Below are positions 25,072 through 34,004 of a DNA stretch of 64,000 nucleotides, piece after piece. The stretch spans positions 1 to 64,000 of the forward strand of contig CAUFRO010000003.1 of the NCBI GenBank assembly GCA_959027945.1. Direction: 5' to 3'. The notes below the pieces were generated by a model, which did not search any database, was not told the origin of the DNA, and was given only the letters and a program-made list of their open reading frames with translations. Positions within the stretch are counted from its first letter, which is position 1; every line of letters begins with the position of its first letter. Made by a program: the position numbers and the translations under genes. The stretch is from an uncultured Collinsella sp. Lineage in GTDB: Bacteria; Actinomycetota; Coriobacteriia; Coriobacteriales; Coriobacteriaceae.

Positions 25072-27954
25072 CTAAATAAACACGTCGACGAGGATGGGCA
25101 TAAGGTTGAGCAGGCCAAACACCAGCGCCACGCCCCATCCGAGCCTAAAGCAGCTGCGCCAGGTGCTGCGTGCGAAGGTGTTGTCGATCAGGACCTCGAC
25201 AAAATACGTCGCGGCCATCACGACCAGGGCTACAACCCAGCTCACGGGGTTGCCCCAGACAAAGAACATGCCCACCCACATCAAAAACAGCACGGTCTCG
25301 CACCAGTGCATAAGGGTCATCTTGGCCAGCGTGCCGCCGCTCATCTCGGTGGCGACGCCCTGGACGATCTCCTGATGCGCATGATGCGAGTACGAAAGGT
25401 CAAACGGCGACTTGCGCAGCTTGATGGTAAGCACCGCGAGCAACGCGAGGAAAATGGGCGCGCTGTGCACGATGATGGGGACCGACTGCCCCGTCACGGC
25501 GATGGAATCAAAGCTGTCGGTGGCAAGGTACAGGCCCACGCTCATCAGCAAAACGGCGGGCTCGTAACTCATAACCTGCAGTAACTCACGATCTGCGCCA
25601 ACCTGGGCAAACGGGCTTTGCGTCGAGGCGGACGCCAGCACCACAAAGATCGCGGCGAGCGTCACCATAAAAGCGCACAGTAGCGTGTTAGAGCCCGACA
25701 CAAAGATGCCGCCGCCCACCACGGTAAAGATGAGCGCGCACGCCATATAGGTATCGTCCATGGTGTTTACGCTGGCGGGGGCCTTGCGCAGCAGCTTGGC
25801 AACGTCGTAGAAGGGCTGCAGCAGGCGCGGGCCCACGCGGCCCTGCATTCGGGCGGACAGCTTGCGGTCAATGCCGTCGATCATGCCACCCACAAGCGGC
25901 GCCAGCAGGGCAAACGCCACGGTGCCAATAAAAATGCCCACGACACCCGAACCTTCAAAATACTTGCTGCGCAGCACCGAGGGCGCACTCATGGCAAGTC
26001 TCTCGGGCCCAATCCATGCGCAACACAGCAGCGCAAACAAGATAATGCTGCAGCACACGACGCTACCCGCGGGGCCAATACGCTTCTCGCCAAGGGCGTC
26101 CTCCGAGTACCAATTGCGCTTTTCGGCCTTTACCTCGTGTCCCATCGAGCCGCGGAAATGGCGATATTTGTCGGTTCCCACACCCGAAAGATATACGTTT
26201 ACATGCGGTTTGTTGCTCACGCGGAATGAAGTCAGCAACACCACGGCAATAAAAGCCACGATAACCACCATCAGATACATGGCGTCCTTGCCAATAACGT
26301 ACGGCACGCGGCCAAACACCATGGCCAAGTAAGGCGACACCAGACCGCTCGAGATAACCGGGAACGCCACGCAGCACAGAATAAGCAGCGCGGCGATGGT
26401 GTTGAGGGCCATCCATTCGGTCTTATGGACATTGACCTCAACGTTTTGAGCCGTGGGGTCGACGCCCGAAAGCTTGGCAAGCCACTTGCCCCAGAAGAAG
26501 AACGTCGCGGCCGAGCCAAAGGCAAGCACCATGATCATGAGCACGTTGCCGGTCTGCGCGAACGCCACCAGGGCGCCCCACTTGGACACGAGCATGCCAA
26601 ACGGCGCCACAAACATGCCCATGATGCCCAGCATCATCAGGCGCGTCAGGTGCGGCATGCGGCTGAACATGCCGTCCATGTCCTCGATATCGCGGCTGCC
26701 GATATGATGCTCGGCCGTGCCCACGCACAGGAACAGCAGCGACTTGGCCACCGTGTGGAACAGGATCAGGAAGATGGCCGCCCATACGGCCTCGGGCGCG
26801 CCGACACCCAAGCAGGCACTAATGAGGCCCAAGTTGGAAATGGTGGAGTACGCGAGCACGCGTTTGGCGTTGCTCTGCGAGATGGCCATGAGGGCAGCGA
26901 GCAAAAACGTGATGGCACCCACACTCGTGACCATAAAGCCGGTCACAGGATAGATGGCATAGAGCGGGCTCAGCTTGACCATCAGGAATACGCCGGCTTT
27001 GACCATGGTTGACGAGTGCAGCAGGGCGCTCGTGGGCGTGGGGGCAACCATGGCACCCAGCAGCCAAGTGTGGAACGGCATCTGTGCGGCCTTGGTGAGC
27101 GCGGCGAGCGACAGCAGAACGACCGGCATCACCAGCAGCGCGGACTGCGCGGTTCCGGCGCCGGAAAGCTCGATCATGCCCGAGATGGTCAGCGGCATGC
27201 CATTGACGTGCAGAAACATAAGGCCCGCCAAAAACGCGATGCCGCCCAGCATGTTGAGGATGATCTGGGTGAAGGCGTTTTTGATGGCCTCGGGCGTGCG
27301 CGTGTAGCCAATCATAAGGAACGAGCACACGGTGGTGATTTCCCAGCCGCAGAACAGCCACTCAAGGTTGTCACTCGTCACGATGACGAACATGGCCGAG
27401 AGGAATAGAAACATAAGCGCCAGGAACTGCGGGCGACGGTCGGGCGCGGTCTGCCCGCGCAGCGCAGCCTCGTGCTCGTCATGGGCCTGGAAGTCCTTCA
27501 TGTAGCCCAGGGCATACACGCAGATTAGGCTACCGACGATGCCGACGGCGAGGACCATGATCACACTCATGTAGTCCAGGTAGAGCGGCGTCGCCGTGAC
27601 GGCTTCGACCGCGGGCAGCGTCATGGCTGCAAAGGCGAACGAGCCCACCAGCTGGACTATGCCGAGCACCGTGGCGAGCGCGTTCCTATATTTGTACGCG
27701 TTGTACAGGATTACGGCGCACAGGATGACGTCGATGACGGAGCTGATGATCGAGAGCACATGCGAGGTGCCGGAGGCAACCTCAAAGCTCTGCGGACCCA
27801 TGCCAAAAAACATGACGGCGACTACAACTGTCACCGCCATAATAATGCCGGAACCTATGAGCCCCACCGCATCGCGGGCGCGGTCGCCGCGCGCGAACAG
27901 CATGCCCAGCGCCGGTACCAGCGGAAACAGGGTAAGGAAATACAGTAGCGTCAT
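25072..27954 (-). CDS. echAB: Fused Ech membrane subunits EchA-EchB
   Basis: The 960-residue membrane protein has about 20 or more helices. Residues 1 to about 640 are a NuoL/MrpA-like antiporter subunit (EchA), with the conserved Lys/His region LAALTKAAQMPFHTWL and SALLHSSTMVKAGVF. Residues about 680-960 are a NuoH-like subunit (EchB), with KLSARMQGRVGP and KLRKSPFDLSYSHHAHQE. The usual operon has separate echA and echB genes in this order, so this is a gene fusion. The linker (about 600-670) is hydrophilic plus one extra helix. It couples H2 formation to H+ or Na+ transport. GGGGGAG precedes the ATG. Confidence 0.9.
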   Translation of the reverse strand: MTLLYFLTLFPLVPALGMLFARGDRARDAVGLIGSGIIMAVTVVVAVMFFGMGPQSFEVASGTSHVLSIISSVIDVILCAVILYNAYKYRNALATVLGIVQLVGSFAFAAMTLPAVEAVTATPLYLDYMSVIMVLAVGIVGSLICVYALGYMKDFQAHDEHEAALRGQTAPDRRPQFLALMFLFLSAMFVIVTSDNLEWLFCGWEITTVCSFLMIGYTRTPEAIKNAFTQIILNMLGGIAFLAGLMFLHVNGMPLTISGMIELSGAGTAQSALLVMPVVLLSLAALTKAAQMPFHTWLLGAMVAPTPTSALLHSSTMVKAGVFLMVKLSPLYAIYPVTGFMVTSVGAITFLLAALMAISQSNAKRVLAYSTISNLGLISACLGVGAPEAVWAAIFLILFHTVAKSLLFLCVGTAEHHIGSRDIEDMDGMFSRMPHLTRLMMLGIMGMFVAPFGMLVSKWGALVAFAQTGNVLMIMVLAFGSAATFFFWGKWLAKLSGVDPTAQNVEVNVHKTEWMALNTIAALLILCCVAFPVISSGLVSPYLAMVFGRVPYVIGKDAMYLMVVIVAFIAVVLLTSFRVSNKPHVNVYLSGVGTDKYRHFRGSMGHEVKAEKRNWYSEDALGEKRIGPAGSVVCCSIILFALLCCAWIGPERLAMSAPSVLRSKYFEGSGVVGIFIGTVAFALLAPLVGGMIDGIDRKLSARMQGRVGPRLLQPFYDVAKLLRKAPASVNTMDDTYMACALIFTVVGGGIFVSGSNTLLCAFMVTLAAIFVVLASASTQSPFAQVGADRELLQVMSYEPAVLLMSVGLYLATDSFDSIAVTGQSVPIIVHSAPIFLALLAVLTIKLRKSPFDLSYSHHAHQEIVQGVATEMSGGTLAKMTLMHWCETVLFLMWVGMFFVWGNPVSWVVALVVMAATYFVEVLIDNTFARSTWRSCFRLGWGVALVFGLLNLMPILVDVFI

Positions 27955-27972
27955 ACCATCACTCCCCCATGC

Positions 27973-28009
27973 AAAAACGCTGCAATTGTTTAACGTTATA
28001 GCTCAATTG
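27973..28009 (-). promoter_or_regulatory. Candidate promoter/operator of the ech operon
   Basis: On the minus strand a TATAAC -10 (28000-27995) lies about 45 bases before echAB. TAACGTTA is palindromic (27991-27998), and two CAATTG words flank it (27973-27978 and 28004-28009). No clear -35 is seen, so control by an activator is possible. Confidence 0.35.
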
Positions 28010-28211
28010 ATGAGTAGCGGCAGCGGGTTTTCGGTCAACTGGGGAGTTTTAGGCGTACGGGGCAAGGAGTCTGTCCGCATTGGAGCAAAGGGGCGACGCT
28101 CCCCCTATCGCAGCGGTGGGCGCACGGGCCACTGCGCGCGGTTTATTGGCCATTTTGGAGGATGTCCCGATAGGCTCGCGGCGGTCCAAAAAGTTGGCGC
28201 GGCAAGAAAAA

Positions 28212-28229
28212 TGCGCCCCTGTGGGCGCA
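28212..28229. terminator. Terminator of the orphan HTH gene
   Basis: The stem TGCGCCC/GGGCGCA is followed on the minus strand by ATTTTTC, 13 bases after the stop codon. Confidence 0.7.
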
Positions 28230-28241
28230 CCATCCCGTTTG

Positions 28242-28637
28242 CTATTCCGCCTTTTTAACGCGCGGCTTGCGACCGCGCGGCTTATCGACCAGTGCGGACT
28301 CACCGCTCTCGCGGTACTGGCGGCACCAAGCCTTGACCGAAGACTCGCTGGGAATCCCATGCTTGATCATGGCCTCGCGAACCGTCAGGCCGTTTTCCAA
28401 ACGGTCCTTAACCACGGCGAGCTTTACGTCGTACGAATAGGTGTGATGACGAGCGCCCGCATTGAGCACGGCATCGGCACCGCCCACGGCATATGCGCGG
28501 GCCCACTGACGAGCCGTGGCCTGGGGAATGCCAAGCTTTGCGGCGAGGGCGCGATGACCGACCCCCTCTTGAAGGATCTCGACGGCGCGCTGCCTAACCT
28601 TGGGCGCATGCGTGCGAGTCCTTGTTGCTTCTGACAT
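28242..28637 (-). CDS. Orphan HTH protein resembling IS3-type transposase subunit A
   Basis: The 131-residue basic protein has two helix-turn-helix segments (about 10-55, HRALAAKLGIPQATARQWARAY; about 65-115, TVREAMIKHGIPSESSVKAWCRQY) and a Lys/Arg-rich end, KPRGRKPRVKK. This is the layout of IS3-family OrfA or related DNA-binding regulators. No OrfB catalytic gene, terminal repeats or target duplication are visible, and the gene has its own terminator. It could be an IS remnant or a domesticated regulator. ATG 28637 is preferred over the GTG at 28646 (AGAAG eight bases upstream). Confidence 0.7.
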   Translation of the reverse strand: MSEATRTRTHAPKVRQRAVEILQEGVGHRALAAKLGIPQATARQWARAYAVGGADAVLNAGARHHTYSYDVKLAVVKDRLENGLTVREAMIKHGIPSESSVKAWCRQYRESGESALVDKPRGRKPRVKKAE

Positions 28638-29086
28638 ACCTGCCACTTCTTAGCCTTAACCGTTAATCTGCTTTCTTACGTGCAAGTTAGATAGTAGCAT
28701 TTTACTGTTTGCTCAAAGCAGTTAATTAAAGTAGACGCGGCGTTATCTGGGCATTTGGCACCAAATTACGACATTTCTTTATCGATTATTTACGCTGGTA
28801 GCTGACTCGCAGCTAATCGTCATTCGCTTGTCAACAAAATTGGCATCTCTTTATGTCCTTTGGTATAGAGGATATAGTTATTAACCCCTCCCCCAATATT
28901 TTTGAGTGATCTGCAAGGCAGTAGACGTCCTCACTCCTCATGATTACCGCGCATTGCCATTCATCGGAGCAAAACAAAAAGGGCGGGACCTGCTGCGCTT
29001 GCAGGCCCCGCACCGGTTGACACCCGACGGGACACAGCCGGGCGAGACGGATCCGTGCTACCGCCCCGCCTGGCCGCGATGTTCAA
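28638..29086. other. AT-rich gap without a convincing gene
   Basis: Bases 28650-28910 are distinctly AT-rich. A 60-codon minus-strand frame at 28831-29013 has no ribosome site or recognisable product. The only supported feature is the terminator at 28985-29009. Promoters for the HTH gene probably lie here but none stands out. Confidence 0.5.
28985..29009 (-). terminator. Terminator of the OYE-family gene
   Basis: On the minus strand the stem GGGGCCTGC/GCAGGTCCC has a seven-base loop. It is followed by CGCCC and then TTTTTGTTTT (28971-28980). Confidence 0.7.
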
Positions 29087-31117
29087 CTACAGCTCGTTGG
29101 CCGCGTGATACGCCGTGCGAATGGCGCTCGCAATGTCGGCGGTGCGCTCACCCGAGCAGTCGCCCACGCAGGTCACGGGCACCGTCACGCCATCCAGGTC
29201 AAACGCGTTGGCCTTGGAGCCCACGGCCATCACCACGTAATCGCAGGCGATCTTCACCGGCTCCTCGGCGCCGTCCTCGGTGGTGCGAACAGCCTCCACG
29301 CCCTCGTCGGTAATGGCGGTCAGGCGGGTCTTAACATGCTGCTCCACGTTGTGCTCTGCAAAGTCGCTCATAATCAGCGGCAGAATGGTCTCAGACTCGC
29401 CCGCGGCAATCTTGTCGAGCATCTCCACGATCGCCACCTCGCAGCCGTGCTGCAGCAGATACTCGGCAGTCTCGGTGCCCACCAGGCCACCGCCAATGAC
29501 GGCGACGCGGCCGCTGAGCTCCACCTTGCCGGCCAGCACGTCCCAGCTCGAGACGACCTTGTCCGAGTCGGCACCCGGAACGGGGATGACCACGTCGTGC
29601 GCGCCCACGGCCACAATCGCGGCGTCGGCGGCGTTGAGGTCCGCGGGGCTAGCGACGTGGTTGAGCTCAACCTTCACGCCCAGGCCAGGCAGAATCTTCT
29701 CGTAATACTCGACCGAGCGCATGATCTCGTCCTTGCGCGGGGGCGCGGCCGCCAGCACAATCTGGCCGCCCAGATGATCGCTCGCCTCGTAGACGGTCAC
29801 GTTGTAGCCGCGCTTGGCTGCCACGCGCGCGGCCTCCAGGCCGGCAATACCGCCGCCCACCACGGCGATCTTCTTGTCGCCCTCGCCCGGCTTGATGGCG
29901 ATGGTCGCCTCGTCGCCGTTCTCGGCATTGAGCACGCACGAGATGTACTTGCGGTTTTGAATCGCGTCGACGCAGCCCTTGTTGCAGTTGAGGCACTCGC
30001 GGATGGGCTCACCCGTGGCGGCCTTCAGCGCAATGTCGGGGTCGCACATGAGCGAGCGGCCATAGGCGATGATGTCGGCGGCGCCGTCTTCCAGAATCTT
30101 CTCGCCGGCCTCGACCGAAACCACGCGGCCGACGGTTGCCACCGGCACGGAGACCAGGGCCTTGACGCGCTCGGCCACGGGCAGCGTCCAGTTGTAGGGC
30201 ATGGCGCCCATGGGCGGAATGGTGTCGCCCATGTTGCCGGTATGGTTGGCCTGCGCGACCTGGATCATGTCGATGCCCGCGCCCTCGAGCAGCTTGGCGA
30301 ACTCGCAGGCCTCGTCGGGCAGCAGGCCGCCCTTGCCGCGCGGCGTGCCGTCGGGGTTCTCCATGATCACGGGGAGCTTGTACTCCACCATCAGCCCCGG
30401 CGCGGCCTCCTTAATGGCAGCGACGACCTCCAGCGCATAGCGAACGCGGTTCTCGAACGAGCCGCCGTACTCGTCGGTGCGCTTGTTGAGGATGGCCGAG
30501 CACAGCGAACCCACCAGGCGGTCGCCGTGGACCTCGATGGCGTCGATGCCGGCCTGCTGCGCGCGGGCGGCCGAGGCGGCGATGGCCTCCTTGATCTGGG
30601 TGAGCTGCTCTACGCTCGCCTCGTTCACAAAGTGCCGCATGTCGTGATGCAGCTTGGCGTAGGCCTGCTTGCGGATCTCGTTGGACTCGGCCATCTTGGC
30701 GGCGAAGGTCTCCTCGTCGCCGGCGGCTTTGGCCTCCTGCGCGGCCTTGGCGGCGGCCATGGAACCCATGACCATGCGGCCGACGCCGGGCACGTCGTAC
30801 TCGGGGTGGAACAGCTGCAGCGCAACCTTGGCACCGTGCTTGTGGACAGCGTCGGCCAGGGCCTTAAACGTGGGGATCTGGGCGTCGGTCGCCAGCTTGG
30901 GCGTGGGGCTCGCAGTCATGACGGGAGCGACGTCGCCGATGACGATGTAGCTCACGCCGCCACGGGCCAGGCGCTCGTAAAAAGCCAGGCTGCGCTCGCC
31001 GATGGAACCGTCGCGCTCCTCGTAGCCGGTGGTCAGCGGCGGAAACATAATGCGGTTCTTGAGCTCAAGGGGGCCAACCGTAATGGGCTGGAGCAGCTTG
31101 GATGCAGGTGTGGTCAT
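29087..31117 (-). CDS. NADH:flavin oxidoreductase, Old Yellow Enzyme family with Fe-S cluster
   Basis: The 676-residue enzyme has an OYE TIM barrel with FMN (about 1-355), a [4Fe-4S] motif (CLNCNKGCVDAIQ and YISCVLN), an FAD/NAD Rossmann domain (GGGIAGLEAARVAA, about 395) and a second dinucleotide site (VIGGGLVGTETAEYL). This is the architecture of 2,4-dienoyl-CoA reductase and of enoate reductases such as BaiCD/BaiH. It would reduce an activated C=C bond at the expense of NAD(P)H. The substrate cannot be fixed from sequence; fatty enoate, bile-acid or phenolic substrates are possible. ATG 31117 has AGAGAGG seven bases upstream; ATG 31123 is too close to it. Confidence 0.88.
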   Translation of the reverse strand: MTTPASKLLQPITVGPLELKNRIMFPPLTTGYEERDGSIGERSLAFYERLARGGVSYIVIGDVAPVMTASPTPKLATDAQIPTFKALADAVHKHGAKVALQLFHPEYDVPGVGRMVMGSMAAAKAAQEAKAAGDEETFAAKMAESNEIRKQAYAKLHHDMRHFVNEASVEQLTQIKEAIAASAARAQQAGIDAIEVHGDRLVGSLCSAILNKRTDEYGGSFENRVRYALEVVAAIKEAAPGLMVEYKLPVIMENPDGTPRGKGGLLPDEACEFAKLLEGAGIDMIQVAQANHTGNMGDTIPPMGAMPYNWTLPVAERVKALVSVPVATVGRVVSVEAGEKILEDGAADIIAYGRSLMCDPDIALKAATGEPIRECLNCNKGCVDAIQNRKYISCVLNAENGDEATIAIKPGEGDKKIAVVGGGIAGLEAARVAAKRGYNVTVYEASDHLGGQIVLAAAPPRKDEIMRSVEYYEKILPGLGVKVELNHVASPADLNAADAAIVAVGAHDVVIPVPGADSDKVVSSWDVLAGKVELSGRVAVIGGGLVGTETAEYLLQHGCEVAIVEMLDKIAAGESETILPLIMSDFAEHNVEQHVKTRLTAITDEGVEAVRTTEDGAEEPVKIACDYVVMAVGSKANAFDLDGVTVPVTCVGDCSGERTADIASAIRTAYHAANEL

Positions 31118-31253
31118 GGACATTCCTCTCTTGTAGGCGCGACGGCGATGATGCCGCGTAGTTGTCTAGAGGATATGGCATGGAGGCACAGCGGCACAAC
31201 GAAAATCGGCGAATATCAGGTGGCGGCAGGTGGATGGGGCGGGGCGGCCCTTC

Positions 31254-31477
31254 GGTTTGTCTCAATCTGTAACAGTTACGCGGCAAAACTGGGTCTTACT
31301 GTTACAGATCGAGACAAACCAAACCCGCCTGCTAGAAAATCTCAATCTATAACAACAACTCGGCAAAATCCGTCCCTCGTGTTACAGATTTAGACAAACC
31401 GTCCAGGCGGGGACTCAACATCTCAATCTGTAACACCTAGCCGCCCAAATCGGGTCTTACTGTTACAGATCGAGATT
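31254..31477. repeat. Three tandem hairpins with TCTCAATCTGTAACA arms
   Basis: Unit 1 has 22-base arms with one mismatch (31254-31275, 31299-31320). Units 2 (31335-31400) and 3 (31420-31475) repeat the same arm words, TCTCAATCT(G/A)TAACA and TGTTACAGAT(C/T)(G/T)AGA. Loops share a GGCAAAA or GCCCAAAT word. It occupies most of the 447-base gap between the OYE gene and the tRNA, which has no other content that I can see. Confidence 0.7.
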
Positions 31478-31564
31478 TTGTTTGAGAGGCTGAGAATTGG
31501 ACCGAAAACACGGTCCCGGAATAACAAAAAAGCTCGCCGGCTAGGCCGACGAGCTGCAAGTTCT

Positions 31565-31641
31565 TGGTCGCGGGGGCAGGATTTGAACCTACGACCTCCG
31601 GGTTATGAGCCCGGCGAGCTACCAGACTGCTCCACCCCGCA
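31565..31641 (-). tRNA. Initiator tRNA-Met (CAT)
   Basis: This 77-base tRNA has a complete cloverleaf and an encoded CCA end. The anticodon loop is CTCATAA, flanked by GGG and CCC, the three G:C pairs that mark initiator tRNAs. The first acceptor position is U1 opposite G72, a weak pair where initiators carry a mismatch. The T-loop GTTCAAATC is normal. A single tRNA gene is seen in the window. Confidence 0.95.
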
Positions 31642-31796
31642 ATGTCTGGGCGCCTCATGTGCGCAAGAAAGAATATTACGCGGGAGTTCGGTAAACGGCA
31701 AGGAAAATCTCGTAGAGCATAATTCCTTCATATTTAAAACCCCTCAGCCCCTATCACCGTAAACGAATCGCGGCCGAGCGCCGTCGACGGCGCGTA

Positions 31797-31802
31797 TACA
31801 AT
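31797..31802 (+). promoter_or_regulatory. -10 element of coaX
   Basis: TACAAT lies about 37 bases before the coaX start. Preceded by TA, it reads TATACAAT. The -35 is not clear. Confidence 0.4.
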
Positions 31803-31838
31803 GGTGCGCGTCCTTTTATGCCAACACTGGGAGTAGAC

Positions 31839-32612
31839 ATGCTGCTCGCTATCGATATGGGAAACACGCAGACGGCCATGGGCCTGTTTGACGGAGACGA
31901 GCTGGTGCAGTCGTGGCGCATGCCCACCGACCGCTCTTATACCGCCGACGAGATCCATGTGCGCCTGATGGGTTTCTTTAAGATGTACGGCCTTTCGCTC
32001 GACGCGGTCGACGCGATCGCCTTTGCGGGCGTGGTGCCGCAGCTCTCGCGCGAATGGCACGCCGTGGCCGACCGCATTGCCGCAGACGCCATCGTCATTG
32101 GGCCGCAGACGGCCGCGGTGACCAAGCTGCGCGCGGCGCGTCCCCAAGCCGTAGGCGCCGATCGCGTCGCCAACGCCGTTGCAGCCGAAACTTTCTACGG
32201 CGCGCCGGCAATCGTGGTGGACTTTGGCACCGCGACCAATATCGACGTCATCGATGAGGACGGTTATTACATTGGCGGGGCGATCGCGCCGGGCATCCGC
32301 ATCTCCATGGACGCGCTTGCCGCCCGTGCCGCCAAGCTCGCCAGTGTGCCGCTCGAGGCGCCCGAGCATGCCATCGGCCGCGATACCGAGGAGTGCATCA
32401 AGGTCGGCGCTGTAACGGGCGCCGCCGCCATGGCTGAGGGCCTGGTCGCGCGCATGAAGCGCGAGCTGGGCCGCGAGGATGCCACCGTTATCGCCACAGG
32501 CGGTCTCGCCGGCATCGTCGCCGATTCGACCGATGCCTTCGACGTGGTCGACGGGCAACTCACCATCAAGGGCATCTGCGAAATCTACCGCCGCATGCAG
32601 GAGCTGGGATAG
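31839..32612 (+). CDS. coaX: Type III pantothenate kinase
   Basis: The 257-residue kinase phosphorylates pantothenate, the first step of coenzyme A synthesis. Motifs of the ASKHA-fold CoaX family are present: N-terminal AIDMGNTQTAMGLF, the pantothenate site GADRVANAVAA, VVDFGTATNIDV, GGAIAPGIRISMDAL and the C-terminal ATGGLAG. ATG 31839 has GGGAG five bases upstream; an ATG at 31818 has no ribosome site. The gene stands alone and ends in a hairpin of the CTATTCCTC family. Confidence 0.93.
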   Translation: MLLAIDMGNTQTAMGLFDGDELVQSWRMPTDRSYTADEIHVRLMGFFKMYGLSLDAVDAIAFAGVVPQLSREWHAVADRIAADAIVIGPQTAAVTKLRAARPQAVGADRVANAVAAETFYGAPAIVVDFGTATNIDVIDEDGYYIGGAIAPGIRISMDALAARAAKLASVPLEAPEHAIGRDTEECIKVGAVTGAAAMAEGLVARMKRELGREDATVIATGGLAGIVADSTDAFDVVDGQLTIKGICEIYRRMQELG

Positions 32613-32645
32613 AGTAAACGCCAGGTCGCAGCAACCAGCCGCCAA

Positions 32646-32690
32646 TCCTATTCCTCAAAATCGAAAATTTTTCAGTTTTGAGGAATAGGA
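32646..32690. terminator. CTATTCCTC-family hairpin between coaX and the ATPase gene
   Basis: The 15-base perfect arms TCCTATTCCTCAAAA and complement (32646-32660, 32676-32690) are followed by TTTTTT. This makes a good plus-strand terminator for coaX. Two more copies lie on the other side of the ATPase gene. Confidence 0.75.
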
Positions 32691-32697
32691 TTTTTTG

Positions 32698-33894
32698 CTA
32701 AGCCTCGCCGCACAACCACCTCGCCAGGTCCACGATCTGCACCCCATCGCGATCCGTGGCCTCGTGATGCGTGCGGGCAAGAATCATCTTGGGATACGCA
32801 TCGCCAATGCTCAGCAGTGGCGAAATCTCGCGTTCAAACGTCTTATCCGAGCTGATGTCGTCGCTCACCTGAATGTAGAGCTTCTCGCTTCGCTTGATTG
32901 CTACAAAGTCTATTTCCTTTTTATAGAGCACACCGACGTATACCTCGTATCCGCGGCGCAGCAGCTCGATGGCCACCATGTTCTCGTATACGCGTCCCCA
33001 ATCCATATCACGCGTACCAAGCAGTGCGTATTTGAACGCGTGGTCTGCCAGGTAATACTTCTCGCCGCTCTTAAGGTATTTTTTGCCGCGAATGTCGTAC
33101 CGACGAACTTTATAGAAGGCAAACGCATCGCACAGGTACCCCATGTACGTGCCGACCGTCTTGTTCGTAATCTTTAGCCCATCCGCATTCAAAACATCTG
33201 TAATGTTGCGTGCCGACGTTATGTTGGAGACGTTGTCCATCATGTAATCGGCAATGCGCAGCAGTGCCGATTCGTTTCTCACGTTATGCCGCTGCACGAT
33301 ATCCCTCACGATGAGCGTTTTGAAGACATTGGAGAGATATTGGTAGCGCTGCTCCTGCAGTGGATAAGGGTAAGAGCCGGACATACCGCCGGTTCTCGCG
33401 TACTCATCGAAGTCGCGATCGACCTCGCCCTCGTCACTATAGAAGCGATACTCCTCAAACGAGAATGGGAAAACCTCGATCTCGAACGTGCGCCCCGTAA
33501 AGAGCGTCGACAGATCACTCGACAGCAAAAAGGCGTTCGATCCGGTGATGAAGATGTCGTACTGCTCGGATGCATGGAGGCTGTTGATCGCGCGTTCAAA
33601 GCCGTCGCACATCTGAACCTCGTCGATAAGCAGGAAGTTTTGCTTGTCGGACACTCGATGCTCTTTCACATAGGCGAGCAGGGCATGATATTCGAGCAGG
33701 CCCTCGAACTCGTCGAGGTTGTAATTGATATGGATGACATTCGAATTGGACAGATTTGCCTCCACGTAATCGCGGAGGGCCTCGAGCAATTTTGACTTAC
33801 CGCTACGGCGAATGCCCGTTATGACCTTGATGTCCGGTACGCCAATAAGGCTCGTCAACGTGTCCATATATGACGTTCTATTGATGAGTTTCAT
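32698..33894 (-). CDS. AAA-type ATPase with DUF4143 C-terminal domain
   Basis: The 398-residue protein has an ATPase domain (about 20-200; Walker A TGIRRSGKSK, Walker B FLLIDEVQ) and a DUF4143 domain (about 230-395) with an EIDFVA segment like the core of PD-(D/E)xK nucleases. Proteins of this type are common and often genomically mobile or strain-specific; their function is not established. GC is lower than in neighbours, and both ends are flanked by the same hairpin family, suggesting acquisition as a unit. The start is the ATG at 33894; no operon partner is seen. Confidence 0.85.
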   Translation of the reverse strand: MKLINRTSYMDTLTSLIGVPDIKVITGIRRSGKSKLLEALRDYVEANLSNSNVIHINYNLDEFEGLLEYHALLAYVKEHRVSDKQNFLLIDEVQMCDGFERAINSLHASEQYDIFITGSNAFLLSSDLSTLFTGRTFEIEVFPFSFEEYRFYSDEGEVDRDFDEYARTGGMSGSYPYPLQEQRYQYLSNVFKTLIVRDIVQRHNVRNESALLRIADYMMDNVSNITSARNITDVLNADGLKITNKTVGTYMGYLCDAFAFYKVRRYDIRGKKYLKSGEKYYLADHAFKYALLGTRDMDWGRVYENMVAIELLRRGYEVYVGVLYKKEIDFVAIKRSEKLYIQVSDDISSDKTFEREISPLLSIGDAYPKMILARTHHEATDRDGVQIVDLARWLCGEA

Positions 33895-33920
33895 TGGTGC
33901 CTCCCTGCGGTCTTCTATCG

Positions 33921-33961
33921 CTATTCCTCAAAAACGAAAATTATTCAGTTTTGAGGAATAG
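33921..33961. repeat. CTATTCCTC-family hairpin, copy 2
   Basis: The arms CTATTCCTCAAAA and TTTTGAGGAATAG lie 27 bases upstream of the ATPase start, with a loop ACGAAAATTATTCAG close to that of the other copies. Confidence 0.75.
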
Positions 33962-34004
33962 ACTCTGCAACGAATATACCTCGTTAAAGGCCGAGCTGGC
34001 TTAA

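Noticed and set aside
25072..27954. Respiratory complex I or formate hydrogenlyase operon
   Set aside because: The large subunit keeps both NiFe Cys pairs, no NADH-binding or formate dehydrogenase genes are present, and the order matches Ech.
28831..29013. 60-codon minus-strand gene
   Set aside because: No ribosome site, unusual composition, and it overlaps the terminator of the OYE gene.
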